From assembly GCA_958510825.1 (NCBI GenBank), contig OY294054.1, forward strand, positions 5,784,928 to 5,848,927: DNA of 64,000 nt, read 5' to 3'. The notes beneath the pieces are model-generated. The model searched no databases. It worked only from the letters and a program-made list of their open reading frames with translations, and was not told the origin of the DNA. The translations under genes and the position numbers were made by a program. Source of the stretch: Brachypterus glaber. Lineage: Eukaryota > Arthropoda > Insecta > Coleoptera > Kateretidae. Below, in pieces: positions 1 through 10,817 of this stretch. Position 1 is the stretch's first letter; the number at the start of each line of letters is the position of its first letter.

Positions 1-59
1 CCATCAAGCCAATCACGGCATCGCATTGTTATGTTTTATGTTCTTATGCGAGCTTTTGA

Positions 60-612
60 ATAGGCACCTATTAAACATTTCTGCACATATATATGTTTCC
101 CCCTACCCTTCTGCGCATGGTATATTTGTAAATATTTGCTAGAACGCTTTTGAGCATTCGTATGTATCATTACACACTTCTGCGCATAAATATGTTCTAC
201 CAAACCCTTCTGCGCATGGTATATTTGTATATGTTTGCCAGAACACTTTTGTCCATTTGTATGTATTATTAAACACTTCTGCGCATAAATATGTTCTACC
301 AAACCCTACTGCGCATGGTATATTTGTATATGGTTGCCAGAATAGTTTTGTGCATTCGTATGTATTATTATACACTTCTGCGCATAAATATGTTTCACCC
401 AACCCTACTGCGCATGGTATATTTTTATGTTTGCCAGAACACTTTTGTGCATTCGTATGTATTATTAAACACTTCTGCGCTAAAATATGTTCTACCAAAC
501 CCTTCTGCGCATGGTATATTTGTATATGTTTGCCAGAACACTTTTCAGCATTCGTGTATATTATCAAACACTTCTGCGCATACTTGTGTTTGCCTGAGCA
601 GTACTGCGCATG
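60..612 (+). repeat. 99-bp satellite array (family A), copy 1
   Basis: About five and a half tandem units. The landmark ctgcgcatgg recurs at 111, 210, 309, 408 and 504, giving periods of 99, 99, 99 and 96. Each unit also carries ttctgcgcataaatatgtt and gccagaacacttttg. Open frames on both strands here are by-products of the repeat. Other copies lie at 3776-3870 (inverted), 47191-47412 (inverted) and 49515-49940. Confidence 0.95.
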
Positions 613-635
613 CGAAAATGACACAAACTCGAATT

Positions 636-908
636 GGGAGGCATAGCGTAGTGGCTAGCGTGTATGTATAGCAAGTCTACTAGCGTGAGTTCGATTCTCA
701 CTGGCGCCGATTTGCCTTTTTCAGTTAAGTAATAATTGAAATTTGGCGAAGGCGATAAGTGAAACGAACACTCCCTAAAAACTGGTTCGAAAGTCAGTAT
801 AAGCCGGTGGTTTCCTCTGCTACTAGCCCACACAAGTCCTGGACTTAGGGGATGCTTAATTAAGTAGAATAGTACGAGGTTAAACAAACAAACAAACAAA
901 CAAACAAA
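636..908 (+). mobile_element. tRNA-derived SINE with (AAAC)n tail
   Basis: The head at 636-712 resembles a tRNA: an A-box-like stretch (tagcgtagtggctagcgt) and, about 35 nt later, a B-box-like gagttcgattctc, ending tggcgccga. An unrelated body of about 165 bp follows, and the copy ends in a clean (aaac)n run at 881-908. Head, body and simple tail form the standard SINE layout, with the internal pol III promoter supplied by the A and B boxes. No tRNA gene is claimed, because the acceptor stem does not pair well. Family unknown. Confidence 0.7.
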
Positions 909-1251
909 CCTAAACTAAACCGGATATACGCGAAAATAACCAAAAAAACTCGATTATAACAAAATATACCCGTAAAACCCAAAAAACATGTGTGAGCTTG
1001 TTTAAAGGCTTTAGACCGCTATATCTCGAATAGTATACGCCTTAGCAAAAAAATTACATGTTTTTGTTTAGAATCAAAAACCCTAATTATTGGTAAAAAA
1101 ATTCAAATAGGACGTAAAATAAGTGAGTTGGCGGTTACGCCCTTTTGGTAAGCTCGATTTTGCCCATCTTTGAACTTATCCGAGCTATGACACCAATAAA
1201 CTTGCATACCAAATGTCAGGTTCCTAGCTCAAAACGTACTCGAGTTATCGT
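909..1251. other. Dispersed-repeat sequence left of the ACAG tract
   Basis: No gene. Bases 909-995 are repeated in direct orientation at about 2545-2632 (both contain ttataac, cgtaaaacccaaaaa). Bases 1145-1251 resemble a dispersed family (here called Y) also seen at 39720-39830, 43470-43590 and 61550-61670, whose hallmark is 'accaaat-tcaggt ... ttatcgtg' followed by acagacag. Confidence 0.5.
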
Positions 1252-2865
<1,614 letters not shown>

Positions 2866-3267
2866 CACACTTTAAGGGCCTATTCTACATTCAAAAGTAT
2901 GAAAAAAAGTTCCTATAAAGGTTGGTCCGGAAATTAATCCTAATGGAGCTACGACCCTTTTAAGGGTACATTTAAAAAGTAGTTTTTATTTAATATCTCT
3001 GGAACCCTATGAACCACAGTAACGATTTTTTGCACATGCCTTAATATTGATAAAGGCCGTCATTTTATGTAATTTTAAGTCGGTATTTTTATGCAGGGAC
3101 GAGCAAAATCTGGGGGCAATAATACTTTTTTGCCTCAAACTTTTTTATACGTAGATCTTTTGACATTTTGACATAAAATATTATTATTTAATTAAAAATA
3201 CATTAAAAAGGTACACTTTGTGCAATACCACAGGGCGAACAGTTCTCGAGAAAATTGTACTGAGTTC

Positions 3268-3316
<49 letters not shown>

Positions 3317-3775
3317 TTAGTTCCTATTTTGGATGCTCCGAATTTTCCCTTTGGCTCCAATGTTCTTAATAACGGTTGGCACTGCAGTGATACATAAAGT
3401 GTACCTTTTTTTTATGTATTTTTAATTTAAGAATAATATTTTATTAAGAAAATGTCAAAAAATCTACAGATAAAAAAGTTTGGGGCAAACAAGTGTCATC
3501 GCCCAACCATTTTGCACGTCACTGGATAAAATTACCAACTTAAAATTACATAAAATGATAGCCTTTATCAATGTTAAGGCATGTGGAAAATTTCGTTAGT
3601 GTGGTTCATAGGGTTCCAGAGATATAAAATAAAACTACTTTTTAGATATCCTTAAAAGGGCCGTAGCTCCCTTAGGGTTCATTTCCGGACCAACCTTTAA
3701 AAGAACTTTTTTTCATATTTTTTAATGTAGAATAACCCCTTAAAATATCTACTTGTGACTGGAACACCCTGTATA
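2866..3775. mobile_element. Foldback element, family FB2
   Basis: The two halves are long imperfect inverted repeats. The left arm (about 2880-3250, aaaaagttcctataaaggt, ggagctacgacccttttaag) is mirrored by the right arm (about 3375-3760, cttaaaagggccgtagctcc, aaccttt-aaaagaactttt). The centre holds a (taa)n run at 3270-3316. The right end reads ggaacaccctgtata; the left end is worn. There is no coding capacity. Its internal landmark order parallels family FB1 at 7051 and 30525. Confidence 0.75.
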
Positions 3776-3946
3776 CGAATGCACAAAAGTGTTCTAACAA
3801 ACATATACAAATATACCATGCGCAGTAGGGTTTAGTGGAAGTGCGCAGAAGTGTTTAATAATATATACGAATCGAGGGTTTATTTATTGACAAAAAGTGT
3901 ACAAGGATTGTGAGGACCAAAGGATTGTGAAAGATTGTCAAAGATG
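3776..3946 (-). repeat. Satellite A fragment plus start of a gattgtg minisatellite
   Basis: Bases 3776-3870 are one inverted unit of the 99-bp satellite (ccatgcgcagtagggttt). From 3871 the sequence gagggtttatttattgac is followed by aaggattgtgagg-type short repeats, matching the terminal inverted repeat and interior of the element at 49971-50254. It runs straight into the assembly gap. Confidence 0.75.
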
Positions 3947-4146
3947 NNNNNNNNNNNNNNNNNNNNNNNNNNNNNNNNNNNNNNNNNNNNNNNNNNNNNN
4001 NNNNNNNNNNNNNNNNNNNNNNNNNNNNNNNNNNNNNNNNNNNNNNNNNNNNNNNNNNNNNNNNNNNNNNNNNNNNNNNNNNNNNNNNNNNNNNNNNNNN
4101 NNNNNNNNNNNNNNNNNNNNNNNNNNNNNNNNNNNNNNNNNNNNNN
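3947..4146. other. Assembly gap (200 N)
   Basis: Exactly 200 N, the same length as the gap at 35439-35638, so a placeholder of unknown true size. It begins inside a short-period minisatellite and ends in LINE sequence. Confidence 0.99.
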
Positions 4147-5820
4147 CATTCAAATTTTGATTATTAAAAGTAATTACCCCGTCATCATAAGCTACATTGT
4201 TTGACCGCTTGATCCACATAAAAGACGATTTTTCGACATTCAAGGTTAATTTATGAGCAGCAAGCCAACTTGCAATCAGGCTCATGTCATGTGCAATAGA
4301 TCGCCTTATATTGTGAATCGAGTCAGCAAAATAGACTATGGAGGTATCGTCGGCATAAAGAATCACCTGGCCGTGCAGTCCCAAGCTTGCTATTGAGTTT
4401 ATGTACGTTAAAAAAAGTGTAGGCCCCAGTATGGATCCTTGGGGGACCCCACATGAGATTTTAGCCTTTTGGCTTTTCATGTTGTTCAACTGAACAAACT
4501 GCTCCCTGCCGGACAGGTAATCCCTAAACCACTCAGCCTCAGCACCCTCTATCCCAATCAGGTCAAATTTTTTAAAGAGTACATTATAATCAATTGTGTC
4601 AAATGCCTTTCGCATGTCCAGTGACACCATAGCGCACTTTTTGCCTTGATCAATTTTTAATTGGATATTTGATAATAAATCCACGGCCGCAGAACTAGTG
4701 TCACTGGACCTGCGAAAGCCATATTGACACGTTGATAAAAAGTTTATATTTTCTAAATGTTCAATTAGTCTATCATTGGCCACTCTTTCCAAAATCTTCG
4801 ACATCACTGGAAGCACCGAAATCGGTCGATAATTATTAACGTCTTCTTTATCACCTGACTTGTATAGGGGGGATACACGGGCAAGTTTCATTTTGTCTGG
4901 AACTTTGCCTTGCATCAGTGACTGATTGACAAGTTTACACAAAACATCTTTTAGGACTTTGCCACATTTTTTTACACTTTTAACGTCAACACGGTCCGCT
5001 CCTGTTGATTTACACACGTCCAACGCATTTATTATTTTTCCAATTTCTTCTGGTGTTGTTTGGCGAAATGTCATTTTATTGTTGCTGGATTTTTCTAGGC
5101 CTAAATTTAAAGGAACTTGCTGGATCTTGCCTGCCAAGTTTTCACCCACCTTTGAAAAATATTCATTGACGTGATCTGCTATTTTCTGCTCATCAGTAAT
5201 AATGTGCTGATCTGTTTTCATTGAAGTTATATTTTGTTTCTTTTGGCAGCTGTTGTTTTTGATAATGGAATTTATGGTTTTCCATGTTTTCTTTACATCA
5301 CCATTAATTTCACCAAACTTTGTCTCATAGTATGTTTTCTTAGATTTTTTTTATTTCAGATTGAACTAATTTTACTGCATTTGTATACAGATTTTTGATA
5401 AATTCATTTTCGGGGTGTATTTTTAACCTCTGATAATAATAGTCTCTTGACTTAATGGCAGCAAGTACATTTGAGTTAAACCACACCTTAGAATCTTTTT
5501 TGAATTTATTTTTAATTTTTTTATATGATGTATTCTTGTCAAAACATTGAATTATTTTTCCATAATTTTGGTTAACACTTAACTGACATGAATAATTGTT
5601 ATTAACATTCTCTAAGTCTTTAATTAAAGCTTCAAAATTAACCATTTTCTTTACAAAAAAATCTTCCTGTTTTGATTGTAGCTGTTCCTTATCTATTTGT
5701 ACTAGTTGTACCTCATGGTCACTAATACTATTACCAATGACAGATAACTGTTTTATATTAGTACTGTTACTTAATAAAACATGATCTATGCAAGTTTTTT
5801 CATCACTTGTTATTCTTGTT
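4147..5820 (-). pseudogene. Non-LTR retrotransposon ORF2 remnant (endonuclease end + reverse transcriptase), LINE A
   Basis: Reading on the minus strand, about 5820-5650 encodes the end of an APE-type endonuclease domain (SDEKTCIDHVLL, then GNSISDHEVQLVQI). A linker follows (5645-5345), then reverse transcriptase: NYRPISVLPVMSKILERV, YGFRRSSDTSSAAV, SLDMRKAFDTIDY, SCGVPQGSILGPTLF and the catalytic YADD (ILYADDTSIVYF). One homopolymer slip near 5345 (AAAAAAA before TCTAAG) shifts the frame between linker and RT; otherwise the RT frame is open for over 350 codons up to the gap. Motif order fits the CR1/jockey group, but the clade is not certain. The true 3' end lies in or beyond the gap. Confidence 0.88.
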
Positions 5821-5853
5821 GGTCAATAAAGTACTGTATCTATCTATCTATCT
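5821..5853 (+). repeat. LINE-type 3' tail with (TATC)n
   Basis: The sequence ggtcaataaagtactg followed by four tatc repeats resembles LINE 3' tails such as that at 14240-14283 (gggcaataaagtcattattt). It is in plus orientation but abuts LINE A, which is in minus orientation. Confidence 0.55.
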
Positions 5854-5865
5854 TTAATTAATTAA

Positions 5866-6551
5866 ACAGACAGGCACGTTTCTTATGGAAACAGGTTTTC
5901 TGTCAAAAATTCTGAATTTTTAGTATGATGTAGATTTCATTTCCATTGACCCAACTAGATCTGACAACTGGTTTTTGAGTTATAAGTCAAAAAGTCAAAA
6001 ACAGCAAAATTTTAATTTTGTTTTTTAAATAAACTGAAATAAAAAACTTTACATCAAGTTTTGTTCTTACTATACTCGTAATAAAAAACTAAAATTATAT
6101 TTTTTTCGTTGAAAATAAAGGTAAAAATCAAAAAAAAAATCTTTGAAAATAATTTTTTCAAAAAAATAACATTATTTTGAAAGTTATATTTTTATACGTC
6201 ATTTAAATGTAGATTCTTTCATTTTACATATTATTAAGAAAATCTGACCATTATTTCTCTTTTTTTCATGTTGAATTTTTACCTTTATTTAAAACAAAAA
6301 AAAATTACTTTTTTTATTTCGAGTATATATAATTAGAACAACACTTGATGTAAAGTTTTTTATGTTAGTTTATTTAAAAAAAAAATTAAAATTTTACTTT
6401 TTTTGATTTTTTGACCTATAACTCAAAAACCAGCCATCAGATCAAGTTGGGTCAATGAAAGCTTTTGGTCAGAAAGATGAAATCTACATCATACTAAAAA
6501 TTCAGAATTTTTGACAGAAAGCCAGTTTCCATAAGAAACGTGTCTGTCTGT
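5866..6551. mobile_element. piggyBac-type foldback MITE, TTAA target duplication
   Basis: The element is flanked by TTAA at 5862-5865 and 6552-6555. Terminal inverted repeats start acagacaggcacgtttctta (left) and end taagaaacgtgtctgtctgt (right), and the arms stay similar for about 150 bp or more (aattctgaatttttagtatg and its complement). The interior is AT-rich foldback with no transposase. TTAA duplication is the hallmark of piggyBac transposition (family knowledge). A second copy begins at 29444, also after TTAA. Confidence 0.85.
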
Positions 6552-6555
6552 TTAA

Positions 6556-7048
6556 TTTATTTAAACCTATATATGGGAACCTAAACTTGTTAAGTTTTTT
6601 TTTACATAGATATACCTTTGTTTTTTTATATATTATGTTTTATTATATACTTAATATTACATTAAATGTAAACACAGGCTAAAGGACTCTGGTTGATGGC
6701 CATTTGTAAGACTTTTAGTAGTAAAATAAATGATGTTTATTATTATTATTTTTTTTTTATTCATCTACTTCAAGCCCACCCCCCTGATGGTTTAGGTCCT
6801 GGTGGATCTAGACTCTTGCATCAAAAATTTCCAGATGTCACTGGGAATATTTATTTTAGGATTTTTTTGTAAATAACTTATTAATTAAACTAATTTTCAA
6901 TGCTAAATTTGAAGCAATTCAAAGTTGTTGCAAAATACAAAAAATGGTGGTTCCACCCCATTTTGACTAATTTGCCCCAATATGATTTGACTGATGGCTC
7001 TTTACATAAGGAGAAATAGGTATACAAAAAACTGTTTGCAAATAGGTA
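6556..7048. other. No gene seen, AT-rich
   Basis: Low-complexity AT-rich sequence with a short (tta) run and a T run near 6740-6760. I see no exon, structured repeat or open frame of interest. Confidence 0.4.
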
Positions 7049-7050
7049 TA

Positions 7051-8148
7051 CAGGGTATTTGAAATAGGGTAGGAAATTTTAACAGGTGATTCTACATGAT
7101 AAAATATGACAAAAAGTTCCTATAAACATATGTCTAAAAATGCGTCATAAGGGAGCTAAGCCCCTTTGAAATTGGCTAAAAAAATCGGTTTTTATTTAAT
7201 AACTCAGGAACCCTTTGAGATATATTAACGAGGTTTTGCACGTGAATTAATCCTAATAAGGCCCATCTTTGTATGTCATTTTCACGTACTTATTTATACC
7301 AGGGTTGTGCGAAACGGGGGGGCCTTATCAGTTTTTTGCCCAAACTTTTTTCTGTGAAACTTTTTTGCAATTTTTTTTAAAAAAAGGTACTCTTGTTGTA
7401 ATACTGTAGGATTAACCGTTTTCGAGAAAAGTTCATTTGAAGGTGAAATTTCACGGTTCAAGGACAAAAAATTAAATACTAAAATGTCGAAAACCAAAAT
7501 TTTAATGATGCAATGTTATTCTACATCAAAAACTAAGAAAAAAAGTTTCCATACATGTAGGTCGAAAAAATGCTTTTAAAGCTACCATAGCCCTTTAAAA
7601 ATGGTGCATATTTAGAATTCATTTTTGGAAGTACCTGTATATAAGGTTTTCTTCTTAGTTTTTAATGTACATTCGCCCTGCATCATTAAAATTTTGGTTT
7701 TCAACATTTTAGTATTTAATTTTTCGTCCTCGAACTGTGGAATTTCACCTTCAAATTAATTAATCCTACAGTATTACAACAAAAGTACCTTTTTTATGTA
7801 TTTTGACCTGGGGAATCATATTTCAAAAATAAAATTGCAAACAGAAAAAAGTTTGGGACAAAAAACTGATAAGCCCCCCCGTTTTGCACACCCCTGGTTG
7901 AAATAAGTACACGAAAATAACACATAAAAACGGGCCTTGGTAGAATTAGTTGACGTGCAAAACCTCGTTGATATATCTCAAAGGGTTCCTGAGTTATTAA
8001 ATAAAAACCGATTTTTTTTAGCCACTTTCAAAGGGGTGTAGCTCCCTTATGACGCATTTTTAGATATATGTTTATAGGAACTTTTTGCCATATTTTATGA
8101 TGTAGAATCATCTGTTAAAATTTCCGACCCTACTTCAAATACACCGTG
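7051..8148. mobile_element. Foldback element, family FB1, copy 1
   Basis: A nearly symmetrical 1.1-kb palindrome. The left arm starts cagggtatttgaaataggg and the right arm ends cttcaaatacaccgtg; both are flanked by TA (7049-7050, 8149-8150). Landmarks mirror across the centre: aaaaagttcctataaacat against atgtttataggaacttttt, and gcgtcataagggagcta against tagctcccttatgacgc. There is no credible coding frame. Other copies: 23669-23905 (left part), 30525-31682 (full) and 52293-52629 (right part). Confidence 0.88.
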
Positions 8149-8248
8149 TAGAAATAAATTTAGATAATCATTTTTTTTTAATACTGATTTCAATACAAGG
8201 AGATGCAAAACAATAAGAAAATTGAAAATAAACAAGCAAATCACTTAC

Positions 8249-8456
8249 CTGGTGTGTATGCAGTAATTTCCCTTCATTTATCCATTGTTTAGTTTTTTCG
8301 ACACTTTCAGGTACAGTAAATATATGTTTTAAGTTTTCTATTGCTGTTACATATTGTGAGTGTCTCATATTTTCTTCTCTTACTTCGTTTAAGTTATTAC
8401 AAAGCTCAGGTACATCAGCAAATAAAGCGTCTAACTGTTTAACACTAGAAATTAAA
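8249..8456 (-). CDS. Sec6: Exocyst complex component Sec6/EXOC3, coding exon 3 (partial gene)
   Basis: Encodes ...SLISSVKQLDALFADVP, then REENMRHSQYVTAIENLKH and IFTVPESVEKTKQW, ending GKLLHTHQ. This matches the N-terminal helical region of Sec6, an exocyst tethering subunit acting at sites of secretory-vesicle docking on the plasma membrane (family knowledge). The exon ends at CACCAG with donor gtaagt (8248-8243), in phase 0. I place the acceptor at 8456/8457: joining phase 2 from the previous exon gives ...VKTMET-SLISS with no gap against the family. An alternative acceptor, cccag about 11 nt upstream, would need the upstream donor at gat|gtaaaa. The next exon is not in the window. Confidence 0.85.
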
Positions 8457-8559
8457 CTTTTTTTAGTTTCCTGGGTAATCATGTACATATAATACCAAAT
8501 TTATTGCATCTACAACTCTCTAACACCATCATTGGCTAGTACATTCAAATTCAGAATAC

Positions 8560-8720
8560 TAAAAAATTACATGTTTGGACTTTATATGTTTATAATGTAG
8601 TCCGTGTTGTTTGTTTTTAATGTTTTGACTATTTTAGCCTGAAGATGACCCTAAATTCAAGGGTCAAAACAATTGTAGCTATTTTTTATAAATAAAATGC
8701 TTCAATAAAAAACTTTGGAG
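8560..8720 (+). mobile_element. Penelope-like terminal-repeat relic with decayed hammerhead core, in Sec6 intron
   Basis: At 8635-8681 lie tagc, ctgaaga, a U, stem gaccct/agggtc with a 7-nt loop, then aaaac-aatt-gta and gcta. This follows the hammerhead ribozyme order: stem I (tagc/gcta), CUGANGA, stem II, GAA (here AAA), a two-bp stem III, and the cleavage-site trinucleotide. The first G of GAA is A, and there is an extra U after CUGAAGA, so it is probably inactive. Sequence after it (aaataaaatgcttcaataaa) looks like a retroelement terminus. Assignment to Penelope-like elements rests on the known association of minimal hammerheads with that group. Confidence 0.5.
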
Positions 8721-8811
8721 TAGACATAATAAATTTTTTTAATTTTGATTTATCAAAAATCCAATATGAGAATGGTCCTCGATCACAGTTATTTACATGT
8801 TTTTTATTTAC

Positions 8812-9055
8812 CTGGTTTCCATGGTTTTTACATCTTCCAAGCATGCTTTAAGTTGTACTAAACCCGTACGCACACCATCCAATTGTTGTTGCATAGCTGA
8901 TTTAAGCAGTGCTTCAACTGAGGCTTTCTTACGAGTCAATCTACGCTTATGTTGTTCTAATTTTTCAATCTGTCCTGGTCTTTGAAACATGTTTATTATA
9001 TGAGATATTGCATCAGCTCTTGCTTTTGTTTCTAAATCTTTCATTCTTACTTTTC
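8812..9055 (-). CDS. Sec6: Exocyst complex component Sec6/EXOC3, coding exon 2
   Basis: Encodes (R)KVRMKDLETKARADAISHI, then NMFQRPGQIEKLEQHKRRL, TRKKASVEALLKSAMQQQL and DGVRTGLVQLKACLEDVK. The block 'MLQRP-Q--K-EQ ... ARKKASVEA-LK-A-QSQLDGVRTGL' is characteristic of the N-terminus of Sec6, which builds the rod-like exocyst subunit used in vesicle tethering. The acceptor is ttttcag (intron side 9056 onward). The donor is AG|gtaaat at 8812/8811, phase 2. The internal ATG at 9044 could start translation, but a tiny upstream exon fits in frame. Coding sequence is intact, with no stop. With the flanking exons it gives 154 codons of a protein that is normally about 740 residues. Confidence 0.88.
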
Positions 9056-9136
9056 CTGAAAATTAAATATATGTTAATAATATAAAATATACGCCCATTT
9101 GATTAGTTAGCGTTAATTTGCGCAAATTTTACTTAC

Positions 9137-9146
9137 TTTCTGTCAT
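9137..9146 (-). CDS. Sec6: Sec6/EXOC3 candidate start exon (10 nt coding)
   Basis: On the minus strand ATGACAGAAA is followed at once by a strong donor gtaagt (9136-9131). Spliced to the exon starting at 9055, it reads MTERKVRMKDLETKA in frame with the Sec6 exon, which supports a real start here rather than at the internal ATG. The 5' UTR would be purine-rich (gaagaagaagaag, 9162-9178). The first few residues are not conserved enough to prove it. Confidence 0.6.
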
Positions 9147-9230
9147 TTTTATCACAAATTACTTCTTCTTCTTCTTCCATTCAGTTTTATGGTCTTAGTT
9201 ACTAAGGCTATCCGACCAACCAATCTCAAA
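9147..9230 (-). promoter_or_regulatory. Probable Sec6 5' UTR / proximal promoter
   Basis: Inferred from position only: immediately upstream of the Sec6 start exon, with a (gaa)n 5' UTR-like stretch at 9162-9178. No TATA box or defined initiator is evident. Confidence 0.35.
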
Positions 9231-9915
9231 TTCCACGATTCACCCACCGCAATAATGAGACGATTCACTCACCGCAGTAATGAGAAGAATCTAGCACATG
9301 TGCACTGGTTTGCTTATTTTTGTTTTGACGGATGTCAAATGTGGCTTCCGTTTAGGCAGTTGCACAAAATTAGAAAATATTATTTCTATTTTTGTGGGCA
9401 GTTGTAGTTTTATGAAATAGTTTAATTTAATTTGAGTGAGGTCCACAAAAATGAACTATATTTTTGCACTGATTTCTGGTTTTATTACTAAAACTTACTG
9501 TCTTGAATATAATTAGATGCGGGAAATCCAGTTTTTTTGTTAGAATATATATCAAAAGATTGTTAAAATACTCACGAATTTGGTTGGTTTACGTTAACAA
9601 TGGTTTGGTTTGGTAGTTTGCTGGTTTGGTGTTTTTTTTTAATGGGAGGTATTTTTCAGATACAATATTTCAGAATTTAGAAGACGATATATTTTAAGAA
9701 TTAAATAGGATTATATTTAGGCTAAATAATTTAGCTAGGTAATTAAAAAATAAATGCTTGCCTGGTGTAGCAATATGCATAAGAAAAAAGTAGATATTTT
9801 TGTAAAATTATGCAAAAGAATGTTACATAACCTTAAAATAATTTTAGGCATACGTCAAAACAGAATCAGTGCGCATGCGCTGGATTCTTCTCATTACTGC
9901 GGTGAGTGAATCGTG
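9231..9915. mobile_element. Foldback insertion just upstream of Sec6
   Basis: The left arm (9245-9305, cactcaccgcagtaatgaga then agaatctagcacatg) is mirrored by the right arm (about 9868-9915, gcgctggattcttctcatta then ctgcggtgagtgaatc). The interior, near 9585-9650, carries the ggtttacgttaac / tttggtttggt cassette shared with other MITEs in the window. Between 9421 and 9850 the sequence is AT-rich, with no gene. Confidence 0.65.
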
Positions 9916-10608
9916 TTGCGGAAAAGTGTGATAAATGTGCCTTGCGCATCTGCGATAAACTTGCACATGCGCACTATTATTGTTGTTTTTGACAAGTATT
10001 TTTTAACCTTAGTTTTATGTGTCAAATAAAAATTGTAAAAAATGCAACAAAAAACAATAAATATCTACAAAGAAACGTCGAAATAGTTTTTTTAAATTAT
10101 TTTATAAGACTTTTTTGAGGTGTGTTTGAATTTCGGGATTTTGTACACCTACTTTGAGTACACCAGGGATTGACTATTGGCTCTTCATAAAGCAATTGCT
10201 TTATTACCTGTATTGTTAACAATATATTGTTAACAACATGACCTGTATACAGGTCATGTTTAAAGTTATAAACAAATGCAGCAAAAAAACAATTAAAACA
10301 CAGTAGAAGTCGAAAAATAAACAGAAACAAACGATGATTTGACCGTATAAACAAACTACTAATAATTCGTCACCCCAGTATTGGTTTGCCATATCTCTAT
10401 TTTCGGACATTTTGAAATTTTTACTGGGGGATTTTTTGGGGTGACGAATTGTTTTAGGACCGATAGTATTTCACAGTTGACAGAGATGCATACTGTGCAA
10501 GGTCAGATTAATTGCGTTACGTAATTTCGCTGCCCCGTTCTGTCACAAAATAATCTTGCGCAGGCTGGACTTTTAGTCCTCTTTTCTTCTGTATGGATAA
10601 AATTCAGA
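9916..10608. other. No gene seen; two adjacent perfect palindromes
   Basis: Contains a perfect 24-bp palindrome at 10213-10236 (core gttaacaatatattgttaac) and directly beside it a perfect 26-bp palindrome at 10235-10260 (half-site aacatgacctgta). A ggggtgacgaattgtt / aattcgtcacccc inverted pair lies at 10366-10378 and 10438-10453. No convincing exon. Confidence 0.5.
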
Positions 10609-10817
10609 AGCGCCTATGTGCAGCTCTTTATGCAACATTTTGATAAACTGCGCATGCAATATGTTATTTTAAATAAAAAACATTTTTTTACAAAAAAAAA
10701 CACCAAACAGACGCCAAACCAACGTTAACGTAAACCAAGGCCCTCTCATTAAAAAAAAAAGACCAAACAAGAAAAAACCAAAACAAAATCCTGCATAGAG
10801 AGCTACATTTAAGCGCT
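10609..10817. mobile_element. MITE with AGCGC...TGCAGCTCT termini and shared cassette
   Basis: The left end agcgcctatgtgcagctctt is mirrored by the right end gagctacatttaagcgct. The centre (10690-10780) is the cassette accaacgttaacgtaaacc plus an A-rich run and accaaac repeats. An inverted copy is at 43832-43978. Confidence 0.65.

Noticed and set aside
36..671. Several overlapping frames on both strands over the 99-bp satellite
   Set aside because: The repeat period is 99, a multiple of three, so frames stay open by chance; the peptides simply repeat.
3938..4204. Frames running through N bases at 3880-4204 and 35304-35708
   Set aside because: They consist of unknown bases; only the LINE part right of the first gap is real.
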